Shown here piece by piece: positions 27,067-35,620 of a DNA stretch of 64,000 bases (the stretch's first letter is position 1; each line of letters starts with the position of its first letter). The translations under genes and the position numbers were made by a program. The stretch is taken from NCBI GenBank assembly GCA_946555345.1, contig CAMNSS010000007.1, positions 62,001 through 126,000 of the forward strand. The letters are read 5' to 3'. Under the pieces are notes generated by a model. The model did not search any database, was not told the DNA's origin, and worked only from the letters and a program-made list of their open reading frames with translations. This DNA comes from an uncultured Eubacterium sp. (GTDB taxonomy: Bacteria > Bacillota > Clostridia > Peptostreptococcales > Anaerovoracaceae).

Positions 27067-27102
27067 GCCTCTTCGGATGATCGGAGAGGCTTTCCCTTTT
27101 TT
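27067..27102 (+). terminator. Terminator after the BKACE gene
   Basis: Stem GCCTCT/AGAGGC (27067-27072 with 27085-27090), followed by TTTCCCTTTTTT. Confidence 0.75.
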
Positions 27103-27315
27103 GGGGAAATTTGGGTTTCTTTTGGGTTTGCGGAGCGGAAAACTTAGGTTCTGCAGGGGAAAATTCAGATTTGCGGGGAAATTTTAGGTTTGTTTGCGGG
27201 CAAATTCAGATTTATACGGCAAGGCGGCAGCTTGGATTTGTGAGGAGGATTCCGGGTTGCGGGGAGACTTTGGATTTGTAAATAAAATCTGGATTCATGA
27301 AAGGGAAAATTTGGA
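27103..27315 (+). repeat. Degenerate tandem array upstream of whiA
   Basis: About eight imperfect units of roughly 24-29 nt that follow the pattern (A/G)AATT(C/T)(A/G)G(A/G)TTTG-CGGGGA. No gene is supported inside. The array ends at the whiA ribosome site. Confidence 0.65.
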
Positions 27316-27327
27316 AGGAGGGGCGGT

Positions 27328-28299
27328 ATGTCCTTTGCATCGGAAACGAAAAACGAACTGGCGCGGATCATCCCGGAAAAAAAGTGCTGTATGCTGGCGG
27401 AAATCGCTGGGTTCATGCGGATCGCCGGCAGTATCAAGCTGGCGGGCGGCGGGAAATTCAGGATCGCCATGGTTACTTCAAACCCGGCCGTCGCCAGGCA
27501 TTACAAGACATTGATCAAAACGTATTTTTCCGTGGATACGACGGTGGAAATGGGACAGGCACAGTCGCTCAAAAAGGGCAATGCGTACATCCTTTCCATC
27601 GGGCCTGCGGATTTGAGCGAGCAGATTTTGCGGGAAACGGGCATACTCATGGTAAAGGAAGGGATGAATTTCATCAGCGACGGCATTTACGATGGGCTGA
27701 TTCGGACGAAATGTTGCCGGAAGGCTTACCTGCGCGGCGCGTTTTTAGCGGCAGGCACGGTCAATAATCCCGAAAAGGAATATCATTTTGAAATCAATAC
27801 GGGGACGGAAACACTGGCGAAGGAAGTGCGGCGGCTTTTTAACAGCTTCGATGATATTGCGGCGAAAATCGTCAGGCGGAAAAAAGGCTTTGGCGTTTAC
27901 CTGAAAATAGGGGAGCAGGTCAAGGATATGCTGGCGATCATGGGCGCATCCCAGCAGTTTTTTAAGTTCGATGAGGCGATGATGATGAAGGAGCTTCGTT
28001 CCGAGGCGTACCGAATGAATAATCTCGACAATGCGAACATCGACAAGGCGTTGAAAGCGGCTGAAAACCAGATGAATGCGATCGAGAAAATAAAGCGGCA
28101 AAAAGGTCTGGGCGTTCTTTCCCCGAAGTTGCGGGAAGCGGCCGAGGCGAGGATGAAGCACCCAGATGCAGGGCTTGAAGAGCTGGGGAAGCTGATGCGC
28201 CCTGCGCTTTCCAAATCAGGAATTAATAACAGGCTTCGGCGGATCGAGAAGATCGCCGAAGGGTTACAGGAGGAGACGAATGGCAAAGAGAAAATTTGA
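27328..28299 (+). CDS. whiA: Sporulation/cell-division regulator WhiA
   Basis: DNA-binding protein, 323 residues, with a degenerate LAGLIDADG homing-endonuclease-like N-terminal domain (start MSFASETKNELAR; LRGAFLAAGTVNNPEKEYHFE) and a C-terminal helix-turn-helix (LGKLMRPALSKSGINNRLRRI). In Bacillota it influences cell division and chromosome segregation. AAGGAGG lies before ATG 27328. It overlaps the next gene by 20 nt. Confidence 0.95.
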   Translation: MSFASETKNELARIIPEKKCCMLAEIAGFMRIAGSIKLAGGGKFRIAMVTSNPAVARHYKTLIKTYFSVDTTVEMGQAQSLKKGNAYILSIGPADLSEQILRETGILMVKEGMNFISDGIYDGLIRTKCCRKAYLRGAFLAAGTVNNPEKEYHFEINTGTETLAKEVRRLFNSFDDIAAKIVRRKKGFGVYLKIGEQVKDMLAIMGASQQFFKFDEAMMMKELRSEAYRMNNLDNANIDKALKAAENQMNAIEKIKRQKGLGVLSPKLREAAEARMKHPDAGLEELGKLMRPALSKSGINNRLRRIEKIAEGLQEETNGKEKI

Positions 28300-28711
28300 A
28301 TCGAAGATCAGGGTACAGTATCATGAGACGGATGCGATGGGCATTGTGCATCATTCCAATTATGTGCGGTATTTTGAGGCGGCGCGGACGGAGATGATGC
28401 GGCAATGCGGCTATTCTTATGATGAGATGGAAAAGGCGGGCGTGTGGATGCCTGTTCTTTCGGTCAATGTGTCGTATAAGATGCCGGCGGTTTACGATGA
28501 AATCCTCACGCTGTGTTGCTGGGTGGAACGGCTGAAGGGGGCTTCCATTGAGCTGGGCTATGAGGTGCGGGGCGCAGACGGCAGGCTGTGTGCGGCGGGA
28601 AACAGCAGCCATGGCTTTACGGATAAGAAATTGCGGCCTTTGCGGATGAAGCGGCAAGCGCCGGAGCTGTATGCGTTCTTTAAGGGATTGGAAAAGGCGG
28701 AGGCCGAGTGA
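28280..28711 (+). CDS. YbgC/FadM-type acyl-CoA thioesterase
   Basis: Hotdog-fold thioesterase of the 4-hydroxybenzoyl-CoA type, 143 residues. The signature at the N-terminus is VQYHETDAMGIVHHSNYVRYFEAAR, with the catalytic Asp in the ETDAMG loop. The substrate is a CoA (or ACP) thioester; chain length unknown. It starts within the whiA 3' end with GGAGG, so it is translated with whiA. Confidence 0.88.
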   Translation: MAKRKFESKIRVQYHETDAMGIVHHSNYVRYFEAARTEMMRQCGYSYDEMEKAGVWMPVLSVNVSYKMPAVYDEILTLCCWVERLKGASIELGYEVRGADGRLCAAGNSSHGFTDKKLRPLRMKRQAPELYAFFKGLEKAEAE

Positions 28712-29233
28712 GCTTGTCTGGCGGCCGAGTGGTGCTGGGTGCAGAGTGAGCGGATGGGTGCAAAAGCTTGACGGAAACTTGTGCAGATGAAATTCTTGTG
28801 GCGGGGAAATTTGGGTGAAAAGACTTGAAAATGAGCGGTGCAAGACTGATGGAGGGGAATGGGTGCGGGGAGCGGCGGAAATATGTGAAACAAAAGCGGC
28901 GGAGGACAAATGAAAAAATACAGCAAATAAGAGCGGCCGCCATGAACCTGGGCGATGGGAAACTGCGTACTTTGCGAAAGTGGCAAGCTGATGTGGAAAG
29001 GGTGCAGGATTGCGGGAATGCGGAGTTTGCGGAAGCCTGCGCAGATGAAATTCCTGTGGCGGGGAAATTTGAGTGAAAAGGCTTGAAGAGGGGAAATTTG
29101 AGTGAAAAGGCTTGAAAATGAATGGCGAAAAACTGGATGGCGGACAATGGCGAAAGAGGAAAATGTTTGAAAACCGCCGCTGGGAAAAACAGCAGATATG
29201 AAAATAACCGCCGGGAAAAAAGGAAGGCTAGAA
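28712..29233 (+). repeat. Repeat-rich intergenic region after the thioesterase gene
   Basis: About 520 nt with no supported gene. A unit of about 50 nt at 28783-28834 recurs at 29041-29087, and its 3' part again at 29090-29124 (core GGGGAAATTTGAGTGAAAAG). Near the start, GGCCGAGTG from the thioesterase stop region is repeated. This resembles serial duplication followed by point mutation. Open frames here (for example 28825-29076) show no protein character. Confidence 0.7.
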
Positions 29234-29248
29234 AAGGAGGACTGTGAA

Positions 29249-30124
29249 TTGATCGTAGCGGATGGCAGCGTTAAATTGTTGACTGCGGATGAGCTGAAAA
29301 AGGATTATAAACAGATTGCGGGACACCGGATTTTCATGGAGATGCTGGAGCATAGCAGGAATTGCAGCGCCAATGCGCTTGGGAATTGTGTGGCCGGCGT
29401 ATTGGTGATACCGGACAAGGAACGGCTGTCGCAGCCGCCTTTGCGCTTCGGGTTCTTCCTGGATGAGGAGCAGCTTCTGCTCGTGTGCGATGATGAACGC
29501 CTGACGGAGGTCTTTAATGAAATGATTCCTGCGCTTGATCCGGAGTCGTCCGAGATGGGGATGATATTCTTTGAGCTTTTGGAATACTTAATCAAGGACG
29601 ATATGGCGTTTATTGAAACGTATGAAAAGCGGCTGGCGGCTTTTGAGGACAGCATGGCGGAGGATATCCAGGATATCCCGGAAGATTTTGACGGGTTTAT
29701 TTCGCGGCAGCGGAAGGATTTGCGGAAACTGATGGGCTATTATAAGCTGCTCAATGAGGTTGCGCACGTCATGAACGAGGCGCTGCTGCGGGCGGAGAAG
29801 CACCAGAGCAGACAACTATTCGTTTATTTGGAAAACAGGATCGGCAGGCTTTACAGCGATGTGGAGGGGATCGCCGCATATGCGATGCAGATCCGGGATG
29901 TTTATACGTCGCGGGTGAATATGCGGCAGAACCAGGTGATGCAGACGCTTACCATCGTAACGGCTATTTTCATGCCGCTGACGCTTCTGGCGGGGTGGTA
30001 CGGAATGAATTTCAGCACGATGCCGGAGCTGACTTATCGTTACGGGTATTTGGCCGCGGTGGTCGTGGCGGTAGTCGTGGTCGTGGCGGAGATTATTCTG
30101 TTTAAGCGGAAGAAATGGTTTTGA
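29249..30124 (+). CDS. CorA-like divalent metal transporter
   Basis: CorA-family Mg2+/Co2+ channel, 291 residues. The cytoplasmic domain is mostly helical and acidic; the C-terminus has two membrane helices (about residues 230-252 and 265-287) with the pore signature YGMNF between them. Start: TTG 29249 has an excellent AAGGAGG site at 29234-29240. The ATG at 29198 has no ribosome site, and its extra 17 residues are encoded through that Shine-Dalgarno sequence, so TTG is preferred. Confidence 0.86.
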   Translation: MIVADGSVKLLTADELKKDYKQIAGHRIFMEMLEHSRNCSANALGNCVAGVLVIPDKERLSQPPLRFGFFLDEEQLLLVCDDERLTEVFNEMIPALDPESSEMGMIFFELLEYLIKDDMAFIETYEKRLAAFEDSMAEDIQDIPEDFDGFISRQRKDLRKLMGYYKLLNEVAHVMNEALLRAEKHQSRQLFVYLENRIGRLYSDVEGIAAYAMQIRDVYTSRVNMRQNQVMQTLTIVTAIFMPLTLLAGWYGMNFSTMPELTYRYGYLAAVVVAVVVVVAEIILFKRKKWF

Positions 30125-30357
30125 GAGCGCTGGGACTGGATAGAAAAGCAGATGTGTAAAAGCCTCGGAAAAGGGCATGGACTGAACGAAAAAATTATGG
30201 GCAAGAGCAGGTGAAAAATGAAAGGGATTCAATGTGAATGGAACGAAGCGGATGCGTAAAAGCTTTAGAAATGAGCGCAGTCAAATGAAAAAATAATTGT
30301 GGGTGGAAATCGCAGGCGTGAAAACGAATGGAATGGAAAAGCAGAAAAGGTTAAAAA
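30125..30357. other. Intergenic stretch with imperfect duplication
   Basis: Two related segments, around 30147-30190 and 30247-30290, share GC(A/G)GATG(T/C)GTAAAAGC. No gene or terminator is recognised. Confidence 0.5.
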
Positions 30358-32604
30358 ATGAATCAGGAACAAGTGAAAGAAAAAAGTAATTTTCAGCGTG
30401 AAGCAGGGCAGGTCGTTGAAGTGAAAATAGAGGATATGAGCCGCGAAGGGCAGGGCATTGGCCGTGCTGGCGGCTTGGTGATTTTCGTGCCGGGGGCAGT
30501 GGCAGGCGATGTGGTCCGGGCGGAACTGACGAAGGTGAAAAAGAATTACGCGTTTTCGAGGCTCTTGGAGATCCTTGAGCTGTCCCCTTGGCGCGGGCAA
30601 TCGTCCATAGAAAGCATTTGTGCGTCTTTTGCAAAATGCTGCGGCGGATGCCCTTATGGCGGGCTTGTCTACGAAGCGCAGCTTTGGATCAAAGAACGGC
30701 AGGTTCGCCAAGTTTTGCAGCGGATTGCGGGGGTTGATGACCCGTTGGTGCGTCCGATTGTTGGGATGTCTGCGGAGGATAACGAGGGCTTTGGTCCGTA
30801 CCGCTATCGGAATAAGGCGCAGTTTCCTGTCAGTACCGGCGGGATTATCACGCGGAAAGGCGGCATCGTGGAAAATCTGGGCGACCCGATGGTAGGGTTT
30901 TATCGTGCAAAGAGCCACGAGGTGGTGGACTGCGGGGATTGCTATTTGCAATCCATGGCGGCGATGGCTGCGGCTGATGCGTTGCGGGCGTTTATGGAGG
31001 AGGATCATATTACGGCTTGGGACCCGAAATGGGGCAAGGGGCTGATCCGTCATTTGATCGTCAAGACGGCGTTTGCGACCAGAGAGGTGATGGTGATTCT
31101 GGTGATAAACGGCAAGGGCATTCCCAATGGGCAGAAGCTGGTCGAAATGCTGGATGAGGCGATTTATGAGACTGGGTATTCGCTGGAAAGCGTCGTATTG
31201 AGCATGAAAAAGGGAGGCGGGCCTGCTTGTCCAGGCGGCGTTATCAAGGCTAACGGGGCGGCTGGGAATCGTGGAGGTGCTAAGGGTAATAGAGCTTCCC
31301 GAGGCGGTGGAAAAAAGGCAAAGAAGAACGGGCGGGGGCAGATGTCGCTATCTTCTGTGTCCAGCGGTGCGGGGCGAACTTCACTGCCTGCTGCGCTTGG
31401 CGGCGAGGTCATGGGGGATGAAAATATCGTCCTTGCGGGAAAGCCTGTCATTCGTGATATGGTGGGCGGTCTGGCATTTGAGATTTCGCCGGCGAGCTTT
31501 TATCAGGTGAACCCGGTGCAGATGCAACGGCTGTATGAGAAGGTGCGGGCGTATTGCGGGTTTGCGGGAAGTGAAGGAGAAAAGGAAAATTTAGTAGGCG
31601 AGGAAAGAGCTTTAGGAGAAAAGCGAGAAAGCTTAGAAAGTAAAAGAGAAGGTTTCTCGGGCAGAGGGGGAAATTTAAGAGACGAAAGAGAAGCTTTAGC
31701 GAAAGAAAAATGGTATTTAGAAAGCACAAAAGAAAATTTAGAGAATGAAAAGACCGAAAAAAGTGCAGGTAGCGGCGGAAGCGGCGTGGATGCAGAAGGC
31801 AGGCGATGTGAAGCGGGCGTTTATGATAGCGGAAGCGGTTCGGATGCGGCCGGCAGGTATGAATTTGATGCGGGCGGCGGGCGATGCACCCTGAATGCGG
31901 CCAGTGGCCGAAGCGTTCTGAATGAGGACGGCGGGCGATGTGAGATGGACGTTTGTGGCGGCCGGAAGCCTGTGATTTTGGATTTGTATTGTGGCGTTGG
32001 GTCTATTGGGCTTTTTTGTGCAGATGAAGCGGAAATGGTCATTGGCATTGAGCGTGTGAAGGAGGCGGTCGTAGATGCTAACCGGAATGCTGTGATTAAT
32101 GGCATCGTCAATGCCCGGTATTTGTGCGGCAAGGCAGAGGATATTTTACCAACGTATGCGGGGTATGGGAAAGGCAAGAGGGCTGGTGAGGCTGCCGGGG
32201 GTGCTGATGGAGAAGCGCCTACGGAAGAAACTCTTTTGAAAGCTGGCGGAGATGCCATCAGAAACCTTGCTGGGAAAATGTCTGTGGCAGGATCTGACGG
32301 TCAAACGGGCAAAGCTGTTGCTGGCGGGCAAAGAATCGATGCGGAATTGGCTGAATTTGTGCAGCGGGCTGATATCGCAATCCTCGATCCACCGCGGGCG
32401 GGATGTAAGCCGGAGCTGTTAGAAGCGGTGGCGGGGACAGGCGTAGACCGCATTGTGTATGTTTCCTGTGATCCGGCGACGCTGGCGCGGGATATTAAGC
32501 TGTTAGGCGGGATGGGATATGAATTTGTGGAAGCGACGCCGGTGGATATGTTTCCGGGGACGGGAAGCGTGGAGGTGGTGTCGTTGCTACAAAAAGTAAA
32601 ATAG
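30358..32604 (+). CDS. 23S rRNA (uracil-5)-methyltransferase with three large inserts
   Basis: TrmA/RumA-family rRNA methyltransferase (RlmD/RlmCD group). The core is complete: TRAM domain (18-75), iron-sulfur cysteines CASFAKCCGGC (88-98) with C195, the FYQVNPVQ block (381-387), SAM motif LDLYCGVGSIGL (541-552), AILDPPRAG (674-682), and the catalytic Cys in YVSCDP (701-706). It is 748 residues against about 450 in relatives. The excess is three low-complexity inserts: about 286-350 (Gly/Lys/Ser), 402-537 (seven-residue then nine-residue repeats) and 600-665 (Gly/Ala). All lie at surface joints between conserved blocks, so activity may survive. Confidence 0.88.
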   Translation: MNQEQVKEKSNFQREAGQVVEVKIEDMSREGQGIGRAGGLVIFVPGAVAGDVVRAELTKVKKNYAFSRLLEILELSPWRGQSSIESICASFAKCCGGCPYGGLVYEAQLWIKERQVRQVLQRIAGVDDPLVRPIVGMSAEDNEGFGPYRYRNKAQFPVSTGGIITRKGGIVENLGDPMVGFYRAKSHEVVDCGDCYLQSMAAMAAADALRAFMEEDHITAWDPKWGKGLIRHLIVKTAFATREVMVILVINGKGIPNGQKLVEMLDEAIYETGYSLESVVLSMKKGGGPACPGGVIKANGAAGNRGGAKGNRASRGGGKKAKKNGRGQMSLSSVSSGAGRTSLPAALGGEVMGDENIVLAGKPVIRDMVGGLAFEISPASFYQVNPVQMQRLYEKVRAYCGFAGSEGEKENLVGEERALGEKRESLESKREGFSGRGGNLRDEREALAKEKWYLESTKENLENEKTEKSAGSGGSGVDAEGRRCEAGVYDSGSGSDAAGRYEFDAGGGRCTLNAASGRSVLNEDGGRCEMDVCGGRKPVILDLYCGVGSIGLFCADEAEMVIGIERVKEAVVDANRNAVINGIVNARYLCGKAEDILPTYAGYGKGKRAGEAAGGADGEAPTEETLLKAGGDAIRNLAGKMSVAGSDGQTGKAVAGGQRIDAELAEFVQRADIAILDPPRAGCKPELLEAVAGTGVDRIVYVSCDPATLARDIKLLGGMGYEFVEATPVDMFPGTGSVEVVSLLQKVK
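31579..31965 (+). repeat. 21-nt and 27-nt coding repeats in the methyltransferase
   Basis: 31579-31746 (residues 408-463) is eight seven-residue units of the form (E/K)(K/R)E(N/A/S)L, for example EERALGE and EREALAK, expected to form a short coiled coil. 31849-31965 (residues 498-536) shows GR every nine residues, in units such as GGRCTLNAA and GGRCEMDVC. Periods of 21 and 27 nt keep the frame. Confidence 0.85.
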
Positions 32605-32764
32605 TGTAAACCCTTTGTTTTCAAGGGATTCAGCGATTCTATCAAAAAATAGAAACGACTAAAAAACAGCAAAAAATCGCCCTTTTCACAGAAATTTAGA
32701 TTTTGTGGTTTTTCAACTGGTATCAGGGGACACAAAATTTGCGATTAGGAAAATAAATCCCACC

Positions 32765-32806
32765 CCCCTACAATCAACGCATGGAAAGGTTTTAGGGGAG
32801 TTTTTT
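32765..32806 (+). terminator. Possible terminator downstream of the methyltransferase gene
   Basis: CCCCTA (32765-32770) pairs with TAGGGG (32793-32798) across a 22-nt loop, followed by TTTTTT (32801-32806 after AG). The large loop lowers confidence. The rest of 32605-32870 is AT-rich and holds a small hairpin (CCCTT/AAGGG) but no gene that I can support. Confidence 0.4.
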
Positions 32807-32875
32807 ATATAAACAGAATTGTATCCCCGATGCGTACCCGCATATCACTAACACGGGGTTTTCTCAATACAAAAA

Positions 32876-32911
32876 GGCAGCAGAAATAGATTGATATCCA
32901 TATCTGCTGCC
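32876..32911 (-). terminator. Terminator of the dehydratase/NhaC operon
   Basis: On the minus strand a 9-bp stem, GGCAGCAGA/TCTGCTGCC, with an 18-nt loop is followed by TTTTTG. It is placed 31 nt after the dehydratase stop. Confidence 0.8.
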
Positions 32912-32941
32912 TTATGTTATCCCGAAAAAACCTTGCAGGAT

Positions 32942-33913
32942 TTAGGCTTCATTTAGTATTTGCACCATGAGATATCCATCAATATTTCCGCCGCTTATAA
33001 TCAAAGCAACATTTTTGCCGCCGATGCGCTCTGGGTAGTCCATTACAGCAGCGGCAACAGTAGCGCTGCCGCCTTCTGCGACGATTTTTTCTTTTTTGAT
33101 CAGATGTTTTACAGCGCGGCGAATCGAGGATTCTTTGACAGAAATGATATCGGTGAGATATGCAGGCAGCATGGCGTATGCCAATTCACCTACGCCGCCG
33201 ACCAGACAGTCGCAGATCGTGTCGCCTGTAATCGGATAGGTATCATAACATTTTTTGTCCTCGATGGAGCGAACCATAGCAGGGCATGCGTCGGTCTGTA
33301 CGCCGATGATGCGGATGTCCGGGTTAATTTGTTTGGCAGCAACTGAAACGCCTGTAATGAGTGACCCGCCGCCGATAGGCGTTACGATTGTGTCAATATC
33401 CGGGTTTTGTTTTAGAATTTCCAGGCCTACGGTACCTTGACCGGCATAGACGAAAGGGTCCTTGTCGTAAGAGTCAATATAGACCATTTTTTTGTCTTCG
33501 ATATAGCGCAAACCCAGAAGGTGCGCTTCATCGTAATTGCTTCCCAGCTTGATGACGGTTTCGCCGAATTTGGCAATTTTATCAACCTTTGGCTGCGGAC
33601 AGTTTTCTGGCACGATAATGATTGCATTTTTGATGCCAAGAAGGCTTGTCCCATAGCTGACAGCCGCGCCGTGGTTGCCGGAAGAAATGGTGGCTACGCC
33701 TCTGCTTCTTTCTTCTGCGGTAAGCTGAAGCATTCTGTTGAGTGCGCCGCGGAGTTTAAAGGCTTTTACTTTCTTTTGCTGACATTCAAGCTTCAGGAAA
33801 TACCGTCTGGTGTCATCGCCCAAATAAAGGGCTTCTTCCAGTGGTGTCTGATAAACGAAATCTTTGATATTTTCGTATGCGTTAGATATGTCTTGTGCAA
33901 CAAACAGATTCAT
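32942..33913 (-). CDS. Threonine/serine dehydratase-like PLP enzyme (EutB/BhcB-like)
   Basis: Fold-type II PLP enzyme, 323 residues. PLP lysine in KAFKLRGA (Lys53), SSGNHGAA (phosphate loop after it) and GGGSLITG near residue 181. It lacks the ACT regulatory domain of biosynthetic IlvA, so it belongs to the catabolic dehydratase/racemase group that includes EutB and beta-hydroxyaspartate dehydratase. Substrate is not readable. The start overlaps almost with the carrier gene end (3-nt gap), with AAAGGAG inside the carrier gene, so the two form one operon. A remnant of a close paralogue lies at 40387. Confidence 0.85.
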   Translation of the reverse strand: MNLFVAQDISNAYENIKDFVYQTPLEEALYLGDDTRRYFLKLECQQKKVKAFKLRGALNRMLQLTAEERSRGVATISSGNHGAAVSYGTSLLGIKNAIIIVPENCPQPKVDKIAKFGETVIKLGSNYDEAHLLGLRYIEDKKMVYIDSYDKDPFVYAGQGTVGLEILKQNPDIDTIVTPIGGGSLITGVSVAAKQINPDIRIIGVQTDACPAMVRSIEDKKCYDTYPITGDTICDCLVGGVGELAYAMLPAYLTDIISVKESSIRRAVKHLIKKEKIVAEGGSATVAAAVMDYPERIGGKNVALIISGGNIDGYLMVQILNEA

Positions 33914-33916
33914 ATT

Positions 33917-35509
33917 TTAAATCTCCTTTGTTTGCGATGATAAAATTTTTGGATCTGTGGATTTTCCGACAAACCGTACAATCAGAAGGACAATGATAGC
34001 GCCGGCAATCAAAGGCAGCAGTGCGCTTATGCCTGTAAATCCAATTATCAGATAGCTGAGCAGCGCAACACCGGCAGGAACCAGTGCGTACGGAATCTGC
34101 GTCTTGACATGGCTAATGACATCACATCCCGAAGTGGCGGAAGATAAAATGGAAGAATCAGAGATTGGAGAAGTCTGATCGCCAAAAGTGCTTCCTGACA
34201 GGACTGCCGCAATGGTCGCAATGACAAGATGAGAGTTGGCCGGATCCTGTACAAATGCGGCAACCAGAGGAATTGCGATCGGAAATACGATTGGCATGGT
34301 TCCCCAGGAGGTGCCGGAGCAGAACGATATGATGCAGGAAATTAAAAAAATGCACGCCGGGAAAATGGCAACGGGAACGCCGTCCGAAACGACACTGATT
34401 AAATAATCAGCAGTGTGCAGATCTGTAATCACATTGCCAAGGCTCCAGGCGATGACAATGACGATGCCTACTTCACATAATCCCAAGAAGCCGCTGAGCC
34501 AGGTCTGGTATACTTTTTTCACAGGGATTTTTACGAATGCCTTCGCGATGATAGTCGCAACCAGCGTTGCCAGCATTGCTGCCCAAACGATTGGCGGCAT
34601 TGGGTCTGCCTCACCAATACAATCTCTGAAGCCGGACAGTGTGAACGGATCGACGTCACTGCCCAGGCTTTTTGCGCCGCTATACCAAATGCCGAAGAAA
34701 ATAGTAAGAACCATAGTCAGAATTGGAACCAGGGCATACCAAACTTTCCCATTTTTGCCGATTTCAATTTCGCTTGCTGCTTCTGCCGCAGGTTTTTTGA
34801 CGGGGTTAACCGGTGTTCCCAGTCTTGCGGCGCGTTCTGCATGGTACATTGGACCAAAGTCGCGCATCATCAGCGCAACGGCAAAGGAAATCACAATGGC
34901 CATAATATTATAGAACATATAAGGAATATTTTTGACAATCATCATAAATCCGTTGACATTTTCATATCCCATATTGTTGAAAGCGTCAGTGACAAGACCG
35001 ATTTCAAACCCGATCCACGTGGTCATAATCGCGATGCCGGATACAATGCCTGCTGTAGTATGTACGATGTATGTCAGCTTTTCTCTTGAAACGCGCAGCT
35101 TATCGCACAGTGGCTGCATGGTCGGTCCTACGATCAGGATATTTGCGTAGTCATCAAAAAATACCAGACAGCCGACCAGAGAAGTGATTACCTGCGCGCC
35201 GCGGGAAGACTCTACTTTCTTACTGAACGATGTAGCGATTGCGCTGGTGCCTCCGGTCAAATTCAGAATCGAGACCATACCGGCGATGGTGAGGGTAAAA
35301 ATGAGAATAGATGCGTGGCCGGCATTGGTAATTGCGCCGGTCACATAAGTTGCAAATGTGTCCATAAATGCGGTTACTATGTTGCCGTTATCTATGACCA
35401 GGGCGCCGGCAAACACGCCGATTAGCAAAGAGATGACAACTTGCCGCGTTCCGATTGCAAGCCCGATGGCTATAACAGCCGGAAGCAGGCTGATGATTCC
35501 ATAGTCCAT
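33917..35509 (-). CDS. NhaC-family Na+/H+ antiporter-like carrier
   Basis: Membrane carrier of the NhaC superfamily, 530 residues with about 12-13 helices. Typical features: FFDDYAN about residue 115, SGTSWGTMPIVFP about 380 and SGSTFGDQTSPISDS about 420. Many members in anaerobes exchange amino acids or organic acids rather than only Na+/H+. Start is ATG 35509 with AAGGAGGT; the in-frame extension to 35584 crosses the promoter. It is the first gene of an operon with the dehydratase, so it may bring in that enzyme's substrate. Confidence 0.85.
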   Translation of the reverse strand: MDYGIISLLPAVIAIGLAIGTRQVVISLLIGVFAGALVIDNGNIVTAFMDTFATYVTGAITNAGHASILIFTLTIAGMVSILNLTGGTSAIATSFSKKVESSRGAQVITSLVGCLVFFDDYANILIVGPTMQPLCDKLRVSREKLTYIVHTTAGIVSGIAIMTTWIGFEIGLVTDAFNNMGYENVNGFMMIVKNIPYMFYNIMAIVISFAVALMMRDFGPMYHAERAARLGTPVNPVKKPAAEAASEIEIGKNGKVWYALVPILTMVLTIFFGIWYSGAKSLGSDVDPFTLSGFRDCIGEADPMPPIVWAAMLATLVATIIAKAFVKIPVKKVYQTWLSGFLGLCEVGIVIVIAWSLGNVITDLHTADYLISVVSDGVPVAIFPACIFLISCIISFCSGTSWGTMPIVFPIAIPLVAAFVQDPANSHLVIATIAAVLSGSTFGDQTSPISDSSILSSATSGCDVISHVKTQIPYALVPAGVALLSYLIIGFTGISALLPLIAGAIIVLLIVRFVGKSTDPKILSSQTKEI

Positions 35510-35543
35510 ATGAAATACCTCCTTCATAAAAATAGTCGCTTTT

Positions 35544-35620
35544 ATTATAGTAAACATATGGAACGGCGGGCTTAAAGTTTTCACAAAATGCGAAGGGTCT
35601 TTTTTGTATATCTCACAAAA
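35544..35620 (-). promoter_or_regulatory. Carrier operon promoter with spaced TTTTGTGA repeats
   Basis: On the minus strand a TATAAT lies at 35549-35544 but no -35 box matches. TTTTGTGA occurs at 35588-35581 and 35620-35613, spaced 32 bp. This fits an activator-dependent promoter. The adjacent PucR-type gene is the natural candidate regulator. Confidence 0.4.

Noticed and set aside
32605-32760. Integration (att) scar at the 3' end of the rRNA methyltransferase gene
   Set aside because: Genes of this family are known integration hot spots, but there is no integrase next to it and no repeat of the gene's 3' end in the following region.
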